From Clostridiales bacterium (GTDB taxonomy: Bacteria > Bacillota > Clostridia > Lachnospirales > Cellulosilyticaceae): a stretch of DNA of 64,000 nt. This document shows positions 35,384-44,455 of this stretch, piece after piece (position 1 is the stretch's first letter; every line of letters starts with the position of its first letter). The stretch covers positions 24,597 through 88,596 of the forward strand of contig DYCF01000018.1 of the NCBI GenBank assembly GCA_019418225.1. The letters are read 5' to 3'. The translations under genes were made by a program, and so were the position numbers. The notes under the pieces are model-generated. The model did not search any database and had not been told where the DNA came from. It saw only the letters and a list, made by a program, of their open reading frames with translations.

Positions 35384-36256
35384 CTACCTTAATCCTTTCT
35401 TTTTGGCGTCTACATAACTTGCTGCTGATAAAGCCGCAATATTTCCTTCACCTGCTGACTTAATATATTGATAAGGTTTTCCTACAATATCCCCTGCTGC
35501 AAAGCAACCTGGGATACTTGTTTTCATTGTGCGATCTACCTTCACATGTTGCTCATCTAATTCAATACCTGGTAGTAATGTGCTTGGGCTGATATTAGCT
35601 CTAAGTATAAAAATACCATCAGTTTCTAGTTCAGTATCTTTTAGCACTAATTTGCTTACTTGATTTTCGCCTTCAATTTTGACAGGTCTATCATTGATAA
35701 TCTCTACATTTTCTACTACTTCTACAGGTTCTTTATACATTGGTACATAATATACTTTAGCAGCTAATCCTGCTAAGAAATCTACTTCTTCTTCCTCACG
35801 TTTATCATAACCAATAACCGTTACAGTTTTTCCACGGTATAATCCCCCATCACAAGTTGCACAGTAGCTTACGCCTCTTCCAAGGAATTGTTCTTCGCCT
35901 TCAAGCATTCTACCCGCCTGCATACCTGTTGCTAAAATAACGGCTTCGGTTTCATACATCTCATTGTTGGCCATAACTACGAAATAATCACCCATCTGAT
36001 AAACATTTGTAACCTTTTGCTCCGTAATCGTAATCTCCATTTGCTCCATATGTTCCCTAAATGCAGCTTGAATCTCGACACCGCTTTTAGCTGGTAGTCC
36101 TAAATAATTGTCGATTTGATGTGCCTTCTCTAATTTAGTACTAAAATTTTTATTCCCAAATATAATAAATTTCTTATTACGAATCTTAGCATTAATTGCT
36201 GCTGATAGTCCTGCTGGTCCTGTTCCAATAATAGCTATATCATATCGTTCATTCAT
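35384..36256 (-). CDS. Thioredoxin-reductase-like FAD protein
   Basis: A flavoprotein of about 290 residues with FAD loop IIGTGPAGLSAAINA, redox pair CATC (YCATCDGGLYRGKTV), NAD(P) region VIGYDKREEEE and the C-terminal FAD motif GCFAAGDIVGKPYQY. It transfers electrons from NAD(P)H to a thiol protein. The canonical NADPH GxGxxA loop is altered (TVIGYDKREE), so NADPH may not be the donor. The ATG at 36256 has AAGGAG nine bases upstream; a GTG at 36274 is the longer alternative. It lies 31 bases after the CcmF-like gene and is probably co-transcribed with the cytochrome genes. Confidence 0.88.
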   Translation of the reverse strand: MNERYDIAIIGTGPAGLSAAINAKIRNKKFIIFGNKNFSTKLEKAHQIDNYLGLPAKSGVEIQAAFREHMEQMEITITEQKVTNVYQMGDYFVVMANNEMYETEAVILATGMQAGRMLEGEEQFLGRGVSYCATCDGGLYRGKTVTVIGYDKREEEEVDFLAGLAAKVYYVPMYKEPVEVVENVEIINDRPVKIEGENQVSKLVLKDTELETDGIFILRANISPSTLLPGIELDEQHVKVDRTMKTSIPGCFAAGDIVGKPYQYIKSAGEGNIAALSAASYVDAKKKGLR

Positions 36257-36287
36257 CTTACCGCTCTCCTTCACCTTTTATTTTTCA

Positions 36288-37973
36288 CTATTTACTTTCC
36301 CCTCTTCTGGCATTTTCAATTACCATAACTCCTAGAAGTCCAAAACTTCCTATCCAAAACAAACTAATAAGTGGTTTTGTCGTATAAATTATTATACTAT
36401 CTTTTTCATGTAAATTAGTCCCCTTTGGCTGTTCTATTACTCGGTCTTCCAACATCCTAGAAAATATACTCATTGGCGCTTGTTCTTCAGCTGCTTTCAT
36501 AAACTTTCCTCCCATGCCTGCTGAAGTAATACCACCTACCAACATCACTAATAGCAGCAGATGTGTCCAATAATAATACCTGTTTCTTCCTTTCAGCCCT
36601 GTTAAGATATATCCTAAAAGAGGAATCAGTACAATCCATAAAACTAATGTAAGCCCCACACTTCTATAATCAAAATATCGTGCCATAGCTACACTTATAA
36701 CTGCTCCCAATACCAAAACCACACTCAATTTTTTACCAATTTTTTGACGTTCTATACCTAAAATTAATAGGCCATTAACAATCACATAACCTATAGTTAA
36801 TCTATTGTAAAAGTGCATAGGAACTTGTACTTTTATAAATAAAGGGCATATGGTTCCAATTAAAATCGCATACGCATAAATACACGTCATGACTCTAAAG
36901 CATGCTATATAATCTAATGTTCTTCTTGTTAGCCCTTGCCCCTTTTGCTTCTTAAGCTGTCTAAAGCCTCTAACACCTATTATGCCTATGATACAAACTA
37001 CAAATATACCTAGTATAATGAATCTTCCTCTTGCCATCTCGCCTACATAAGCGTGTACAGATGCATTTGCTAAAAGTCCACTCCTTACTAAAAATGTACC
37101 AAATGCAGCAATAATAAACGGCAAAATACACTTATCTCTTGTCCAGTTAATATTTTTTCCTTTTTCGTTGCTAAAGCTACGAAAATCACCATTTTGTTTT
37201 GCCAATTTATTTTTGTTTATATGACTATACGCACATAAAAGTAGCCATGGTACCAAAGCTATATTTTCAATAGGATCCCATGCCCAATATCCACCCCAAC
37301 CTAAGGCGCGATACGCCCAGACACTCCCAGTCATAATACCAAGTCCTAGAAAAAGCATACTTTTCCTTGCCCAGTTTTTTATAACCTCCTCATAGTCTCC
37401 TCCCTCTAAACGATTCATCCCTAATGCAAACACAATCGCCATAGCAGTATAACCTATAAATACAAGTGGTGGATGTACTACCATCCAAGGATCTTGAAGA
37501 GCTTTACTTAACCCTTTTCCATCTGCCGGTATTGCATTTAATACTTTAAAAGGCCTTACAACGAAACTCATGGTAAGTATAGCTACTGTAATTCCTGCGT
37601 AAACAGGAAATGTTCTTTGATGCTTTAGGTCCTTAACATAACTTATATTTAAAACCATGTATCCCATCAGCACTAATATAAATCCCCATAATAAAAATGA
37701 ACCTTCCTTCCCTGCCCATAAGGCAGAGATACAGTATATAAAAGGCAATTCCAAATTAGTGTGTTCGTAGACATATTTAAAGCTAAAGTAATGATTTACT
37801 AAATAGCATAGCATCAACATAAATGCAGTCCCTATACCTATCATGCCTAAACGCCACAATCTATAAGCTCTATCTCTACATACTTTATCCCCCTTATTTT
37901 TTGCATAACATAAACCACTTGCCCCACATGCAATAACACTTATAGCAATCAACAAATCTTCCGCTCTTAACAT
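36288..37973 (-). CDS. CcmF-like cytochrome c heme lyase subunit
   Basis: A 561-residue integral membrane protein with about 13-14 hydrophobic helices. The heme-handling WWD region WGGYWAWDPIENIALVPW is clear, as is the HPPLVFIGY segment with a likely heme-ligand His. It attaches heme covalently to CxxCH proteins outside the membrane. It is shorter than proteobacterial CcmF (about 650) and no other Ccm or CcsB gene is in the window. The multiheme cytochrome encoded just upstream is the obvious client. Confidence 0.85.
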   Translation of the reverse strand: MLRAEDLLIAISVIACGASGLCYAKNKGDKVCRDRAYRLWRLGMIGIGTAFMLMLCYLVNHYFSFKYVYEHTNLELPFIYCISALWAGKEGSFLLWGFILVLMGYMVLNISYVKDLKHQRTFPVYAGITVAILTMSFVVRPFKVLNAIPADGKGLSKALQDPWMVVHPPLVFIGYTAMAIVFALGMNRLEGGDYEEVIKNWARKSMLFLGLGIMTGSVWAYRALGWGGYWAWDPIENIALVPWLLLCAYSHINKNKLAKQNGDFRSFSNEKGKNINWTRDKCILPFIIAAFGTFLVRSGLLANASVHAYVGEMARGRFIILGIFVVCIIGIIGVRGFRQLKKQKGQGLTRRTLDYIACFRVMTCIYAYAILIGTICPLFIKVQVPMHFYNRLTIGYVIVNGLLILGIERQKIGKKLSVVLVLGAVISVAMARYFDYRSVGLTLVLWIVLIPLLGYILTGLKGRNRYYYWTHLLLLVMLVGGITSAGMGGKFMKAAEEQAPMSIFSRMLEDRVIEQPKGTNLHEKDSIIIYTTKPLISLFWIGSFGLLGVMVIENARRGESK

Positions 37974-38000
37974 ACTTTTCCTCCTGCTGTTTTTCTATCT

Positions 38001-38116
38001 TTCCTATAGATTTCACATTTATAAAATTTGATTAGTCCTAGTTTTTAGTCATGTGAAATCATTGGGAGAAACCTATTTACCTAGATATATTTCAAGTTTT
38101 TAGCTGGTTTCTCTAT
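38001..38116 (+). repeat. Dispersed ~115-bp repeat, copy 5, overlapping the cytochrome gene end
   Basis: Starts CCTATAGATTTCACAT and ends TGGTTTCTCTATA. Its last 17 bases are read in the minus direction as the final codons (YRETS) and TAA stop of the cytochrome gene. Confidence 0.85.
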
Positions 38117-39434
38117 ATTTCTTAAATAAACTTTTGAATATATTTATCTTACTTTCCGCCTTTCCTTCTCTTGCCTTCTTATTTTCCTGCATCACTTTTC
38201 TTTGCTCTTTAGTTAAGCTATGATGCACCTTACCTTGTTTTTTGTTATTATGACAGACGCTACATTTTTCAATAGGTCCTGCTTCACCTTGTATACTTTC
38301 AGGTAACTTATTATCTATTTCAAGGGTAGATTCCCACTCTGCATGAGGGCCATTGTGACAAGAAATACACTGAACCTTTCCATTCATCTCTTGGGCTGGT
38401 GAATTATTTAGATATGAATTACGATACAACTTTCCTTCATTATTTGCATATTTCTCCCCATGACATTCTTGACAATTAGGCTCTTGTAGCCAAGCTTGTC
38501 TACCTTCAGACTGGCTTTTAGCCACTTGTGCTACTCCGCCATGACAATCCTCATCGCCACAGGCAATCCCCTCTTTTTTCATCACACCGCGATAGCATTG
38601 TGTTTCTACACCTGGATGACAGCTATAGCAGACCGGATCTTGAATAGGTGACACTTCCACTTTATCTGCATGAAAAGCATGTATTGCCTCAGAAAGAGGT
38701 AATATATCTTCTTTTCCTTTTTCTCCTATTGCATTGTCTTCGTGGCAATCTGCACATTTATGACGTTCACCCTTCATTAAATCTGCGACTAAACTTGTCC
38801 CTGATAATTTATCATGAGCTTTTAAAATATTAAGGTCTGTATTATTTTCACCATGACAGATGCCACAATCCATTTCATCAGAAACTGGAACTACAATTTT
38901 ATCTGTCATTGCTAATTCTTTACCTGTCTTAGTATCTGTTACTGTTACCTTAACGAGCTGATACGGATTACGTACTTTACTGCCATCGTTATATGGGGTA
39001 ACGGGTACAGCAGTAGCCTCAAAGTACCTTTGATCTTCAGATAATTTCATCTCACCTGCTAAACCATTTCCCGTTATGCCTATGTTAGTTGATACATTAT
39101 ATCCATAGTCCTTAGCATATTGCCAGAAGTTGCTTTTACCTACAGATGTCGTATTATCAATCATTTCATAACTCACCTTAATGCCATCAGTTACTAACCT
39201 ATTCTTAGTCTGTCCTTTTTCAAAAACCTGTACACGAATATTATTAGCTGGTGGTAAAATCATAAAACTTGAATAATCCTGCTGTATACAGTGCATGCCT
39301 AAATCATTGGCGCCTAATAGCACATATTCTTTGGAATCATTCACTGCGGTAGCTCTTACCCCTTCTCCCATTGCTATATAAATACTTACTATGCATGCAA
39401 GTACTATGCCTATACGTTTGATGATATTTCTCAT
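38100..39434 (-). CDS. Secreted multiheme cytochrome c
   Basis: About 444 residues with a signal peptide (IGIVLACIVSIYIAMGEG). Six canonical heme sites are present (CGICH, CADCH, CYSCH, CQECH, CISCH, CSVCH), plus one CX4CH site (CGDEDCH), so up to seven hemes. The first 170 or so residues are heme-free and beta-rich. The C-terminus is a basic helical tail (KAREGKAESKINIF). c-type cytochromes are uncommon in fermentative Clostridia. With the CcmF-like gene downstream it forms a small electron-transfer locus. I prefer ATG 39434 over GTG 39443 because of its distance from AAGGGA. The last five codons come from a dispersed repeat. Confidence 0.88.
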   Translation of the reverse strand: MRNIIKRIGIVLACIVSIYIAMGEGVRATAVNDSKEYVLLGANDLGMHCIQQDYSSFMILPPANNIRVQVFEKGQTKNRLVTDGIKVSYEMIDNTTSVGKSNFWQYAKDYGYNVSTNIGITGNGLAGEMKLSEDQRYFEATAVPVTPYNDGSKVRNPYQLVKVTVTDTKTGKELAMTDKIVVPVSDEMDCGICHGENNTDLNILKAHDKLSGTSLVADLMKGERHKCADCHEDNAIGEKGKEDILPLSEAIHAFHADKVEVSPIQDPVCYSCHPGVETQCYRGVMKKEGIACGDEDCHGGVAQVAKSQSEGRQAWLQEPNCQECHGEKYANNEGKLYRNSYLNNSPAQEMNGKVQCISCHNGPHAEWESTLEIDNKLPESIQGEAGPIEKCSVCHNNKKQGKVHHSLTKEQRKVMQENKKAREGKAESKINIFKSLFKKYRETS

Positions 39435-39573
39435 TGATGTCACAATCCCTTCTACCTTGTATGTACGCCGTAATACACTTTGGGCTTATACTCTCTCTTA
39501 TTTATACCCTATGCTAAATAATTTTATGTACTATGAGTTTCAAGGCATTTAGTTATTTCCTAAATTTAACTCC

Positions 39574-39622
39574 TTGACAAATTAAAACGTCCAGGCGTAT
39601 TATTGTATTAATCCTTTAATAC
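39574..39622 (+). promoter_or_regulatory. Promoter and operator of the GntR-ABC operon
   Basis: TTGACA (39574-39579) and TATTAT (39598-39603) are 18 bases apart. An inverted repeat GTATTAA-TCCT-TTAATAC (39605-39622) follows at the transcript start, a fitting autoregulatory site for the YtrA-type regulator encoded next. Confidence 0.7.
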
Positions 39623-39639
39623 AGTTTGGAGACAACAAT

Positions 39640-40005
39640 ATGACATGGAAATTTGATAGCGATAAGCCAATCTATATTCAACTTGTAGAGATGCTTAAAC
39701 TCAAAATTATTTCAAAAGAACTTCCTGTTGGCAGTAAATTACCTTCCGTTCGTGATTTTGCAGAGGAAGCTGGTGTCAATCCGAACACCATGCAACGTGC
39801 CCTTGCAGAATTAGAAACACAAAATCTCGTTTTTACAAAGCGTACCTCAGGACGTTTTGTTACTGAAGATGAAGATTATATTCAAACGATTCGTGATGAA
39901 TATGCCAAAAGTAAAGTGCAAGAGCTTATTACTGCACTTATTAAATTAGGGTATGCCCCTAATGAACTTATTCCATTAATTGATGCATATATAAAGGAGA
40001 ATTAA
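39640..40005 (+). CDS. GntR-family regulator, YtrA type
   Basis: A 121-residue short GntR protein. The winged helix is IYIQLVEMLKLKIISKELPVG, then LPSVRDFAEEAGVNPNTMQRALAEL and GRFVTEDE; a short C-terminal helix follows instead of a ligand domain. YtrA proteins usually repress their own ABC transporter operon, and an ABC ATPase starts 1 base later. An inverted repeat lies in its promoter. Confidence 0.93.
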   Translation: MTWKFDSDKPIYIQLVEMLKLKIISKELPVGSKLPSVRDFAEEAGVNPNTMQRALAELETQNLVFTKRTSGRFVTEDEDYIQTIRDEYAKSKVQELITALIKLGYAPNELIPLIDAYIKEN

Positions 40006-40006
40006 T

Positions 40007-40708
40007 ATGAGTGATAACTTATTAAAATTACAAAATATCCATAAATCTTATGGCTCAAAGGTTGCCCTTGAAGACGTAAGTTTTTCAATCCCTAGTGGTA
40101 AAATTATTGGCCTACTTGGCCCTAATGGTAGTGGCAAAAGCACAATGATTAAACTTATTAATGGTTTACTTGAACCCACTGCTGGCACAATTGAGATAAA
40201 AGGCAATGCCCCAGGGCCCGCTACTAAAAAGGTGATTTCTTACTTACCAGAACGTACTTATCTCAATGATTGGATGAAGGTAGAAGACTTACTTAATTTC
40301 TTCCAAGATTTCTATGATGACTTTAATTATAATCGTGCACTTGAAATGCTTGGTAACCTTCATATCGAGTTAAATGCAAAGCTTAAAACACTTTCAAAAG
40401 GTACAAAAGAAAAGGTGCAACTTATCTTAGTTATGTCTAGGGAAGCTGACTTGTATATCCTCGATGAACCTATTGGCGGCGTTGACCCTGCTGGCCGTGA
40501 TTATATTCTAAAAACGATTATTAAAAATTATAGCGAAACAAGTTCTATACTTATCGCTACACACCTTATTCAAGAAATTGAACAAATCTGTGATGAGGTT
40601 ATTTTCTTATCCAAAGGTAATATTGTTTTACAAGGAAATGTAGACGAGATTAGAGAGGAAAAAGGAAAATCAATTGATAGTTTATTTAGGGAGGTATTTT
40701 CATGTTAG
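40007..40708 (+). CDS. ABC transporter ATP-binding protein
   Basis: A 233-residue ATPase: Walker A GLLGPNGSGKST, a signature region KTLSKGTKEKVQLILV (degenerate LSKGTKEK rather than LSGGQ), Walker B LYILDEPIGGVD and switch ATHLIQEI. The degenerate signature is usual for the YtrB/EcsA-like drug or lipid transporter group. It is coupled to the regulator upstream and overlaps the permease start by 7 bases. Confidence 0.93.
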   Translation: MSDNLLKLQNIHKSYGSKVALEDVSFSIPSGKIIGLLGPNGSGKSTMIKLINGLLEPTAGTIEIKGNAPGPATKKVISYLPERTYLNDWMKVEDLLNFFQDFYDDFNYNRALEMLGNLHIELNAKLKTLSKGTKEKVQLILVMSREADLYILDEPIGGVDPAGRDYILKTIIKNYSETSSILIATHLIQEIEQICDEVIFLSKGNIVLQGNVDEIREEKGKSIDSLFREVFSC

Positions 40709-41490
40709 GAAAATTATTAAAATATGAATTTAAAGCTACAAGTAGAACTTTCGTTCCACTTTATATTGCACTTGTTTTAGTAGCCATCATCAATAACTTA
40801 TTTATGACAAATGATATCAGCTTTGGTTTTGGCATTATGATAATGATTATGGTTGGTCTCTTTATTGCGCTAGGTGTGCTTACTCTAGTTGTTCTTATTC
40901 AGCGCTTCAATAAGAATCTTTTAGGTGATGAAGGCTATCTCATGTTTACACTGCCAGTAAAACCTTACCAGCTTATTTTGTCAAAACTGCTCATCACTGT
41001 TTTTTGGACCATTATTAGCGGTATTATTGCAATCATAACCTTTATTATTTTAGTGGGCGGCTTTAATTTTACTTTTATAAAAGAATTCTTCACTGTCCTC
41101 TTTACACAAATGGATGTTATCTCTAATGCTATTGGTACAGCTATGCAAGAAGAAGCCTTCCGTCAAGCACTTGTGATGATGATTACATTCTGCTTTATAG
41201 CATTATTCACTTACGTGGGCTCTATCTTAGAAATCTACTTAGCACTTTCTATTGGCCAACTTCCAGTTTTCTCAAAACATCGTGGCATCACAGCCTTTGT
41301 AGCATTCTTTGTCATTAATTCTATTCTTCAGATGCTTGTTATGTTTGTAGGTGGCACATTTATGCATACATTTTCTATTCTTTCTCCTGGCATGCTATGT
41401 ACACTCGGCATTCTTGGCAGCCTTTTAGTAGATGTAATTCTATTCTTTATTATTAACTACATCCTAAACAAACACTTAAATCTCGAATAA
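40702..41490 (+). CDS. ABC transporter permease
   Basis: A 262-residue membrane protein with six predicted helices, starting KLLKYEFKATSRTFVPLYIALVL like ABC-2 type permeases. It pairs with the ATPase upstream. The substrate is unknown; operons of this YtrA-type plan often respond to cell-wall antibiotics. Confidence 0.88.
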   Translation: MLGKLLKYEFKATSRTFVPLYIALVLVAIINNLFMTNDISFGFGIMIMIMVGLFIALGVLTLVVLIQRFNKNLLGDEGYLMFTLPVKPYQLILSKLLITVFWTIISGIIAIITFIILVGGFNFTFIKEFFTVLFTQMDVISNAIGTAMQEEAFRQALVMMITFCFIALFTYVGSILEIYLALSIGQLPVFSKHRGITAFVAFFVINSILQMLVMFVGGTFMHTFSILSPGMLCTLGILGSLLVDVILFFIINYILNKHLNLE

Positions 41491-41522
41491 CTCATCTTCT
41501 AACATTTGCCTAAAACATATCA

Positions 41523-41568
41523 ATATAAAACAAGGACTATTGCGAAAGCATATAGTCCTGTTTTATAT
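41523..41568 (+). terminator. Terminator of the GntR-ABC operon
   Basis: ATATAAAACAAGGACTAT pairs with ATAGTCCTGTTTTATAT across a short loop. It sits 32 bases after the permease stop and could also act for the convergent gene at 41622. Confidence 0.88.
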
Positions 41569-41621
41569 TAGCTATTATCTTTTTCTTTTTTCTCAAGGCA
41601 CTAGCTACCTATTTTTTTATA

Positions 41622-41933
41622 CTACTTATTTTTTTCACTTCTTAAATAAGCACTTAAAATATTTCTAGTATTTCCTTTGGCACCTGTAATTACTTTAATC
41701 TGATATTTTTCTAATTCACGTTGCTCTTCAGATGTAATAGCGCTACATAGCAAAGTATCAACACCTTCATTTTGTAAGATGTATAATAAATCTTTTCCTG
41801 CTACGCCAACAGAAGTATCAATTAACATTCGGCCACTAGGGCGTCCTTTCTGTATTTCAAAAATCTCAAAAGCCTTCGTTTTTCCAAACTCTCTCGCTAC
41901 ATTTCGCCCATCAGCAGTTATAGCTACAAGCAT
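41622..41933 (-). CDS. NifX/NifB C-terminal-like protein
   Basis: A 103-residue protein of the dinitrogenase iron-molybdenum cofactor-binding family (NifX/NafY/MTH1175-like): LVAITADGRNVAREFGKTKAFEIFEI, then the IVT/GAKGNTRNILSAYL end. No other nif gene is present, so this is probably one of the stand-alone small members that bind metal-sulfur clusters in anaerobes. The function is unknown. Confidence 0.8.
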   Translation of the reverse strand: MLVAITADGRNVAREFGKTKAFEIFEIQKGRPSGRMLIDTSVGVAGKDLLYILQNEGVDTLLCSAITSEEQRELEKYQIKVITGAKGNTRNILSAYLRSEKNK

Positions 41934-42054
41934 ACGCTACCTCCCGGAGGAAATATTAACTCTTTTTCCATTATATGTATTTAACTTGTATTTTATATCT
42001 TGTTTTAGGTATACTAAAACCTAACTATCACTTTTTAATTTTTAGGAGGATATT

Positions 42055-42435
42055 ATGATTAATCAAATTGGTAAAATTACTTTATATGTAAATAACCAAG
42101 CAGAAGCTAAAAGCTTTTGGCTTGATAAAATGAACTTTGTTGTTAAACTTGAGCAACCTATGGGACCAAATATGACTTGGCTAGAAGTTGGTCCTAGTGC
42201 AGATGCTTTTACAAGCTTCGTTCTTTATGAAAAACAACTTATGTTAGCTCAAAGACCAGATGCCAATGTAGCTTGTCCAAATATCATTCTCAGCACAAAA
42301 GACATTGCTGCTACTTATGAGCAGCTTAAACAAAACGGCGTTAAAGTTGGCGAGCTTCAAATCATGCCATATGGCAAAATGTTTTCTTTTGAAGACCAAG
42401 ATGGCAATACATTCCTCATTCGTGAGGACTTATAA
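42055..42435 (+). CDS. VOC-family (glyoxalase/bleomycin-resistance fold) protein
   Basis: A 126-residue protein with the paired beta-alpha-beta-beta-beta units of the vicinal oxygen chelate fold: IGKITLYVNNQAEAKSFW, then PNIILSTKDIAATYEQLKQNGV, and FEDQDGNTFLI at the end. Members include lyases, dioxygenases and drug-binding proteins, so the substrate cannot be named. It is a single gene with an AGGAGG site and its own terminator. Confidence 0.9.
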   Translation: MINQIGKITLYVNNQAEAKSFWLDKMNFVVKLEQPMGPNMTWLEVGPSADAFTSFVLYEKQLMLAQRPDANVACPNIILSTKDIAATYEQLKQNGVKVGELQIMPYGKMFSFEDQDGNTFLIREDL

Positions 42436-42445
42436 AATAATAAAA

Positions 42446-42484
42446 ATGGGTACCTAAAAATGAAATTTTTGTGGTACCCACTTT
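42446..42484 (+). terminator. Terminator after the VOC gene
   Basis: TGGGTACC pairs with GGTACCCA, extended inward by AAAAAT/ATTTTT, followed by CTTTAT. A and T flanks allow action for both convergent genes. Confidence 0.75.
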
Positions 42485-42512
42485 ATATTATAAGCAAAAA
42501 ATATTCTACTTT

Positions 42513-43328
42513 TTATGGCGCAATCTTTGAATCTTTATTTTTCTTTAATCTTTCTATTTCCTGTTTTTGTTCCTCTATTACCTTTTGATAATTTACTTCT
42601 TTTTCACACCATTCCTTACTGAGTGTGTTAATAAGAGAAGCCATTTCATCCGCACTTCCAATGATACGGTTAAAGAGTAGTAAATTAGATTTAAGGATTT
42701 CTGGAATCTCTACATGAGAATATCTTAAACGATGGTCGATTTCCCCATACCCTTCTTCAAAAATAGTTCTCACTTGAATCTCTGCAATAACTCTGCGATT
42801 GGTTGGATAAAATTCTACGAGATAGTGTACTGATCTATATCCTGAAGCCCTTGATCTCACCTCTATATTGAGGTCATTAAACACATCTACATTATCCCCT
42901 TCCCTCACATTAGCCGTAATCTCAATAACCTTCCATGTATTTACGATATATTCATGAATCTCTCGCCATTGCTCCTTGAAGATATGAATAACCCTTATTC
43001 CAATTAAATCATTAATTTCATCCTTATAATTTGCTATATTAAACTGAAAATCTTCTCCATACTTAAGTTTTCTATCTGCTGTTTTTCGAATCACCTTTTC
43101 AATAAGCCCATCTGGGTCTTTCATCCTAGATTTCACTGTATGAATATTTTCTTGTGAGCGCAAGATATTGGCAATGAAATCACCATGATTTTGATAAGCA
43201 TCCATATGGGCAATATAATCATTGTAAATGGCTGATAACTCTTCTACATCTATATTATTTTCCTCTATCATCTTCATTGTATATGGATACTTTAATAAAA
43301 ACTCATCTAAATTGAATTTTGATATCAT
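42513..43328 (-). CDS. Small alarmone synthetase (RelA/SpoT domain)
   Basis: A 271-residue protein with only the (p)ppGpp synthetase domain: VKSRMKDPDGLIEKVIRK, NDLIGIRVIHIFKEQWREI, SGYRSVHYLVEF, and AEIQVRTIFEEGYGEIDHRLRY. It lacks the hydrolase, TGS and ACT domains of Rel. It makes pppGpp/ppGpp from GTP/GDP and ATP under stress. It has the YjbM/YwaC plan with a longer C-terminal helical tail (EKEVNYQKVIEEQKQEIERL) that could mediate assembly. Confidence 0.9.
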   Translation of the reverse strand: MISKFNLDEFLLKYPYTMKMIEENNIDVEELSAIYNDYIAHMDAYQNHGDFIANILRSQENIHTVKSRMKDPDGLIEKVIRKTADRKLKYGEDFQFNIANYKDEINDLIGIRVIHIFKEQWREIHEYIVNTWKVIEITANVREGDNVDVFNDLNIEVRSRASGYRSVHYLVEFYPTNRRVIAEIQVRTIFEEGYGEIDHRLRYSHVEIPEILKSNLLLFNRIIGSADEMASLINTLSKEWCEKEVNYQKVIEEQKQEIERLKKNKDSKIAP

Positions 43329-43526
43329 GTTTACGCTCCTATTATATATATCTATTTAAATACTCTATTAAATTTACTAGCTAATTCTTATTTTAAATTA
43401 TAGCTTAAAAACTTTTGCTTTAAAAGTTACTCTACTTACTTATAACCAATTTCTCTTATAACTACACATCCTAATCAAAAAACTCTCAACATAAGCATCA
43501 CTAAATGCCTACATCAAGAGTTTCTC

Positions 43527-44264
43527 TTAATACTTCACGTCTACTAATGAAAGTGCCTTTGGTTTCGCCATAGGATAACCAGCCGCTCTTTGTTTTTTAT
43601 CCATTATAATTTGTGTCTGCTCTGCTGTAATTGTGCCTTTACCAGCCTCAATAAGTGCGCCAATAATCATTCTTGGCATATGAAGTAAGAAGTCATCTGC
43701 TGTAATGCGAATTTGAATCATATTTCCTTCTTTAATGATTTCAATATCATTTACAGTCTGCATTGTAGATTTACCATTTGGTTTTAAGCTTGTGAAGCTT
43801 TGGAAATCATGAGTTCCCTTAAAAATAGCAGCTACTGCTCTCATATTTTCAAGGTCAAAATCATAATCCATATGGTGAACATACTTTCTCGTAAACACAT
43901 TTCTTCGTGCTCCGCAATTAATTGTATAAACATAAGTCTTAGCTTTTACATTATAGCGGGCATGGAAACGCTCACCCACTTCTTCTAAACTCTTTACTAC
44001 AATGTCCTCTGGTAAAAATTCATATAAGTAATCTAACATACACTCTTCACTTAAAATACATTCTGTCTTAAAGTTTGCTACATAATTTTCTGCATGTACG
44101 CCTACATCGGTACGCTCACAGCAAATAAGCTCTATCTTTTCTTCCGTCATCTTCTCAAGTACAGCTTCTATTTTAGCCTGTACTGTAAGATCTGTATCTC
44201 TTTGAACTTGAAAGCCTTTATAACGACTTCCATCATACTCAATAACCATTTTAAAATTTTTCAT
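43527..44264 (-). CDS. truA: tRNA pseudouridine(38-40) synthase
   Basis: A 245-residue enzyme that converts U38-U40 of the anticodon arm to pseudouridine. The catalytic Asp is in CERTDVGVHAENYVANF, and KTYVYTINCG, HDFQSF and RMIIGALIEAGKG are family segments. The length is normal. It is a single gene on the minus strand. Confidence 0.95.
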   Translation of the reverse strand: MKNFKMVIEYDGSRYKGFQVQRDTDLTVQAKIEAVLEKMTEEKIELICCERTDVGVHAENYVANFKTECILSEECMLDYLYEFLPEDIVVKSLEEVGERFHARYNVKAKTYVYTINCGARRNVFTRKYVHHMDYDFDLENMRAVAAIFKGTHDFQSFTSLKPNGKSTMQTVNDIEIIKEGNMIQIRITADDFLLHMPRMIIGALIEAGKGTITAEQTQIIMDKKQRAAGYPMAKPKALSLVDVKY

Positions 44265-44455
44265 TAAATTTACCTATATACTTTCTATTTTATGTTGTTC
44301 ATTTTTTATTCTTACATTTAGTTTCTTATTCATTATACACTATGAGCAATCTTATTGTTAGTTATTCATATTTCGTATTGTTTTTTTAATTTTTACTCTA
44401 ATATTCTCTTGTCCATGTTATAATTTATTTATCTTATCCATAGAGGAGATTTTAT

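Noticed and set aside
41622..41933. Evidence for nitrogen fixation
   Set aside because: A single NifX-like small protein without nifHDK is common in non-fixing anaerobes.
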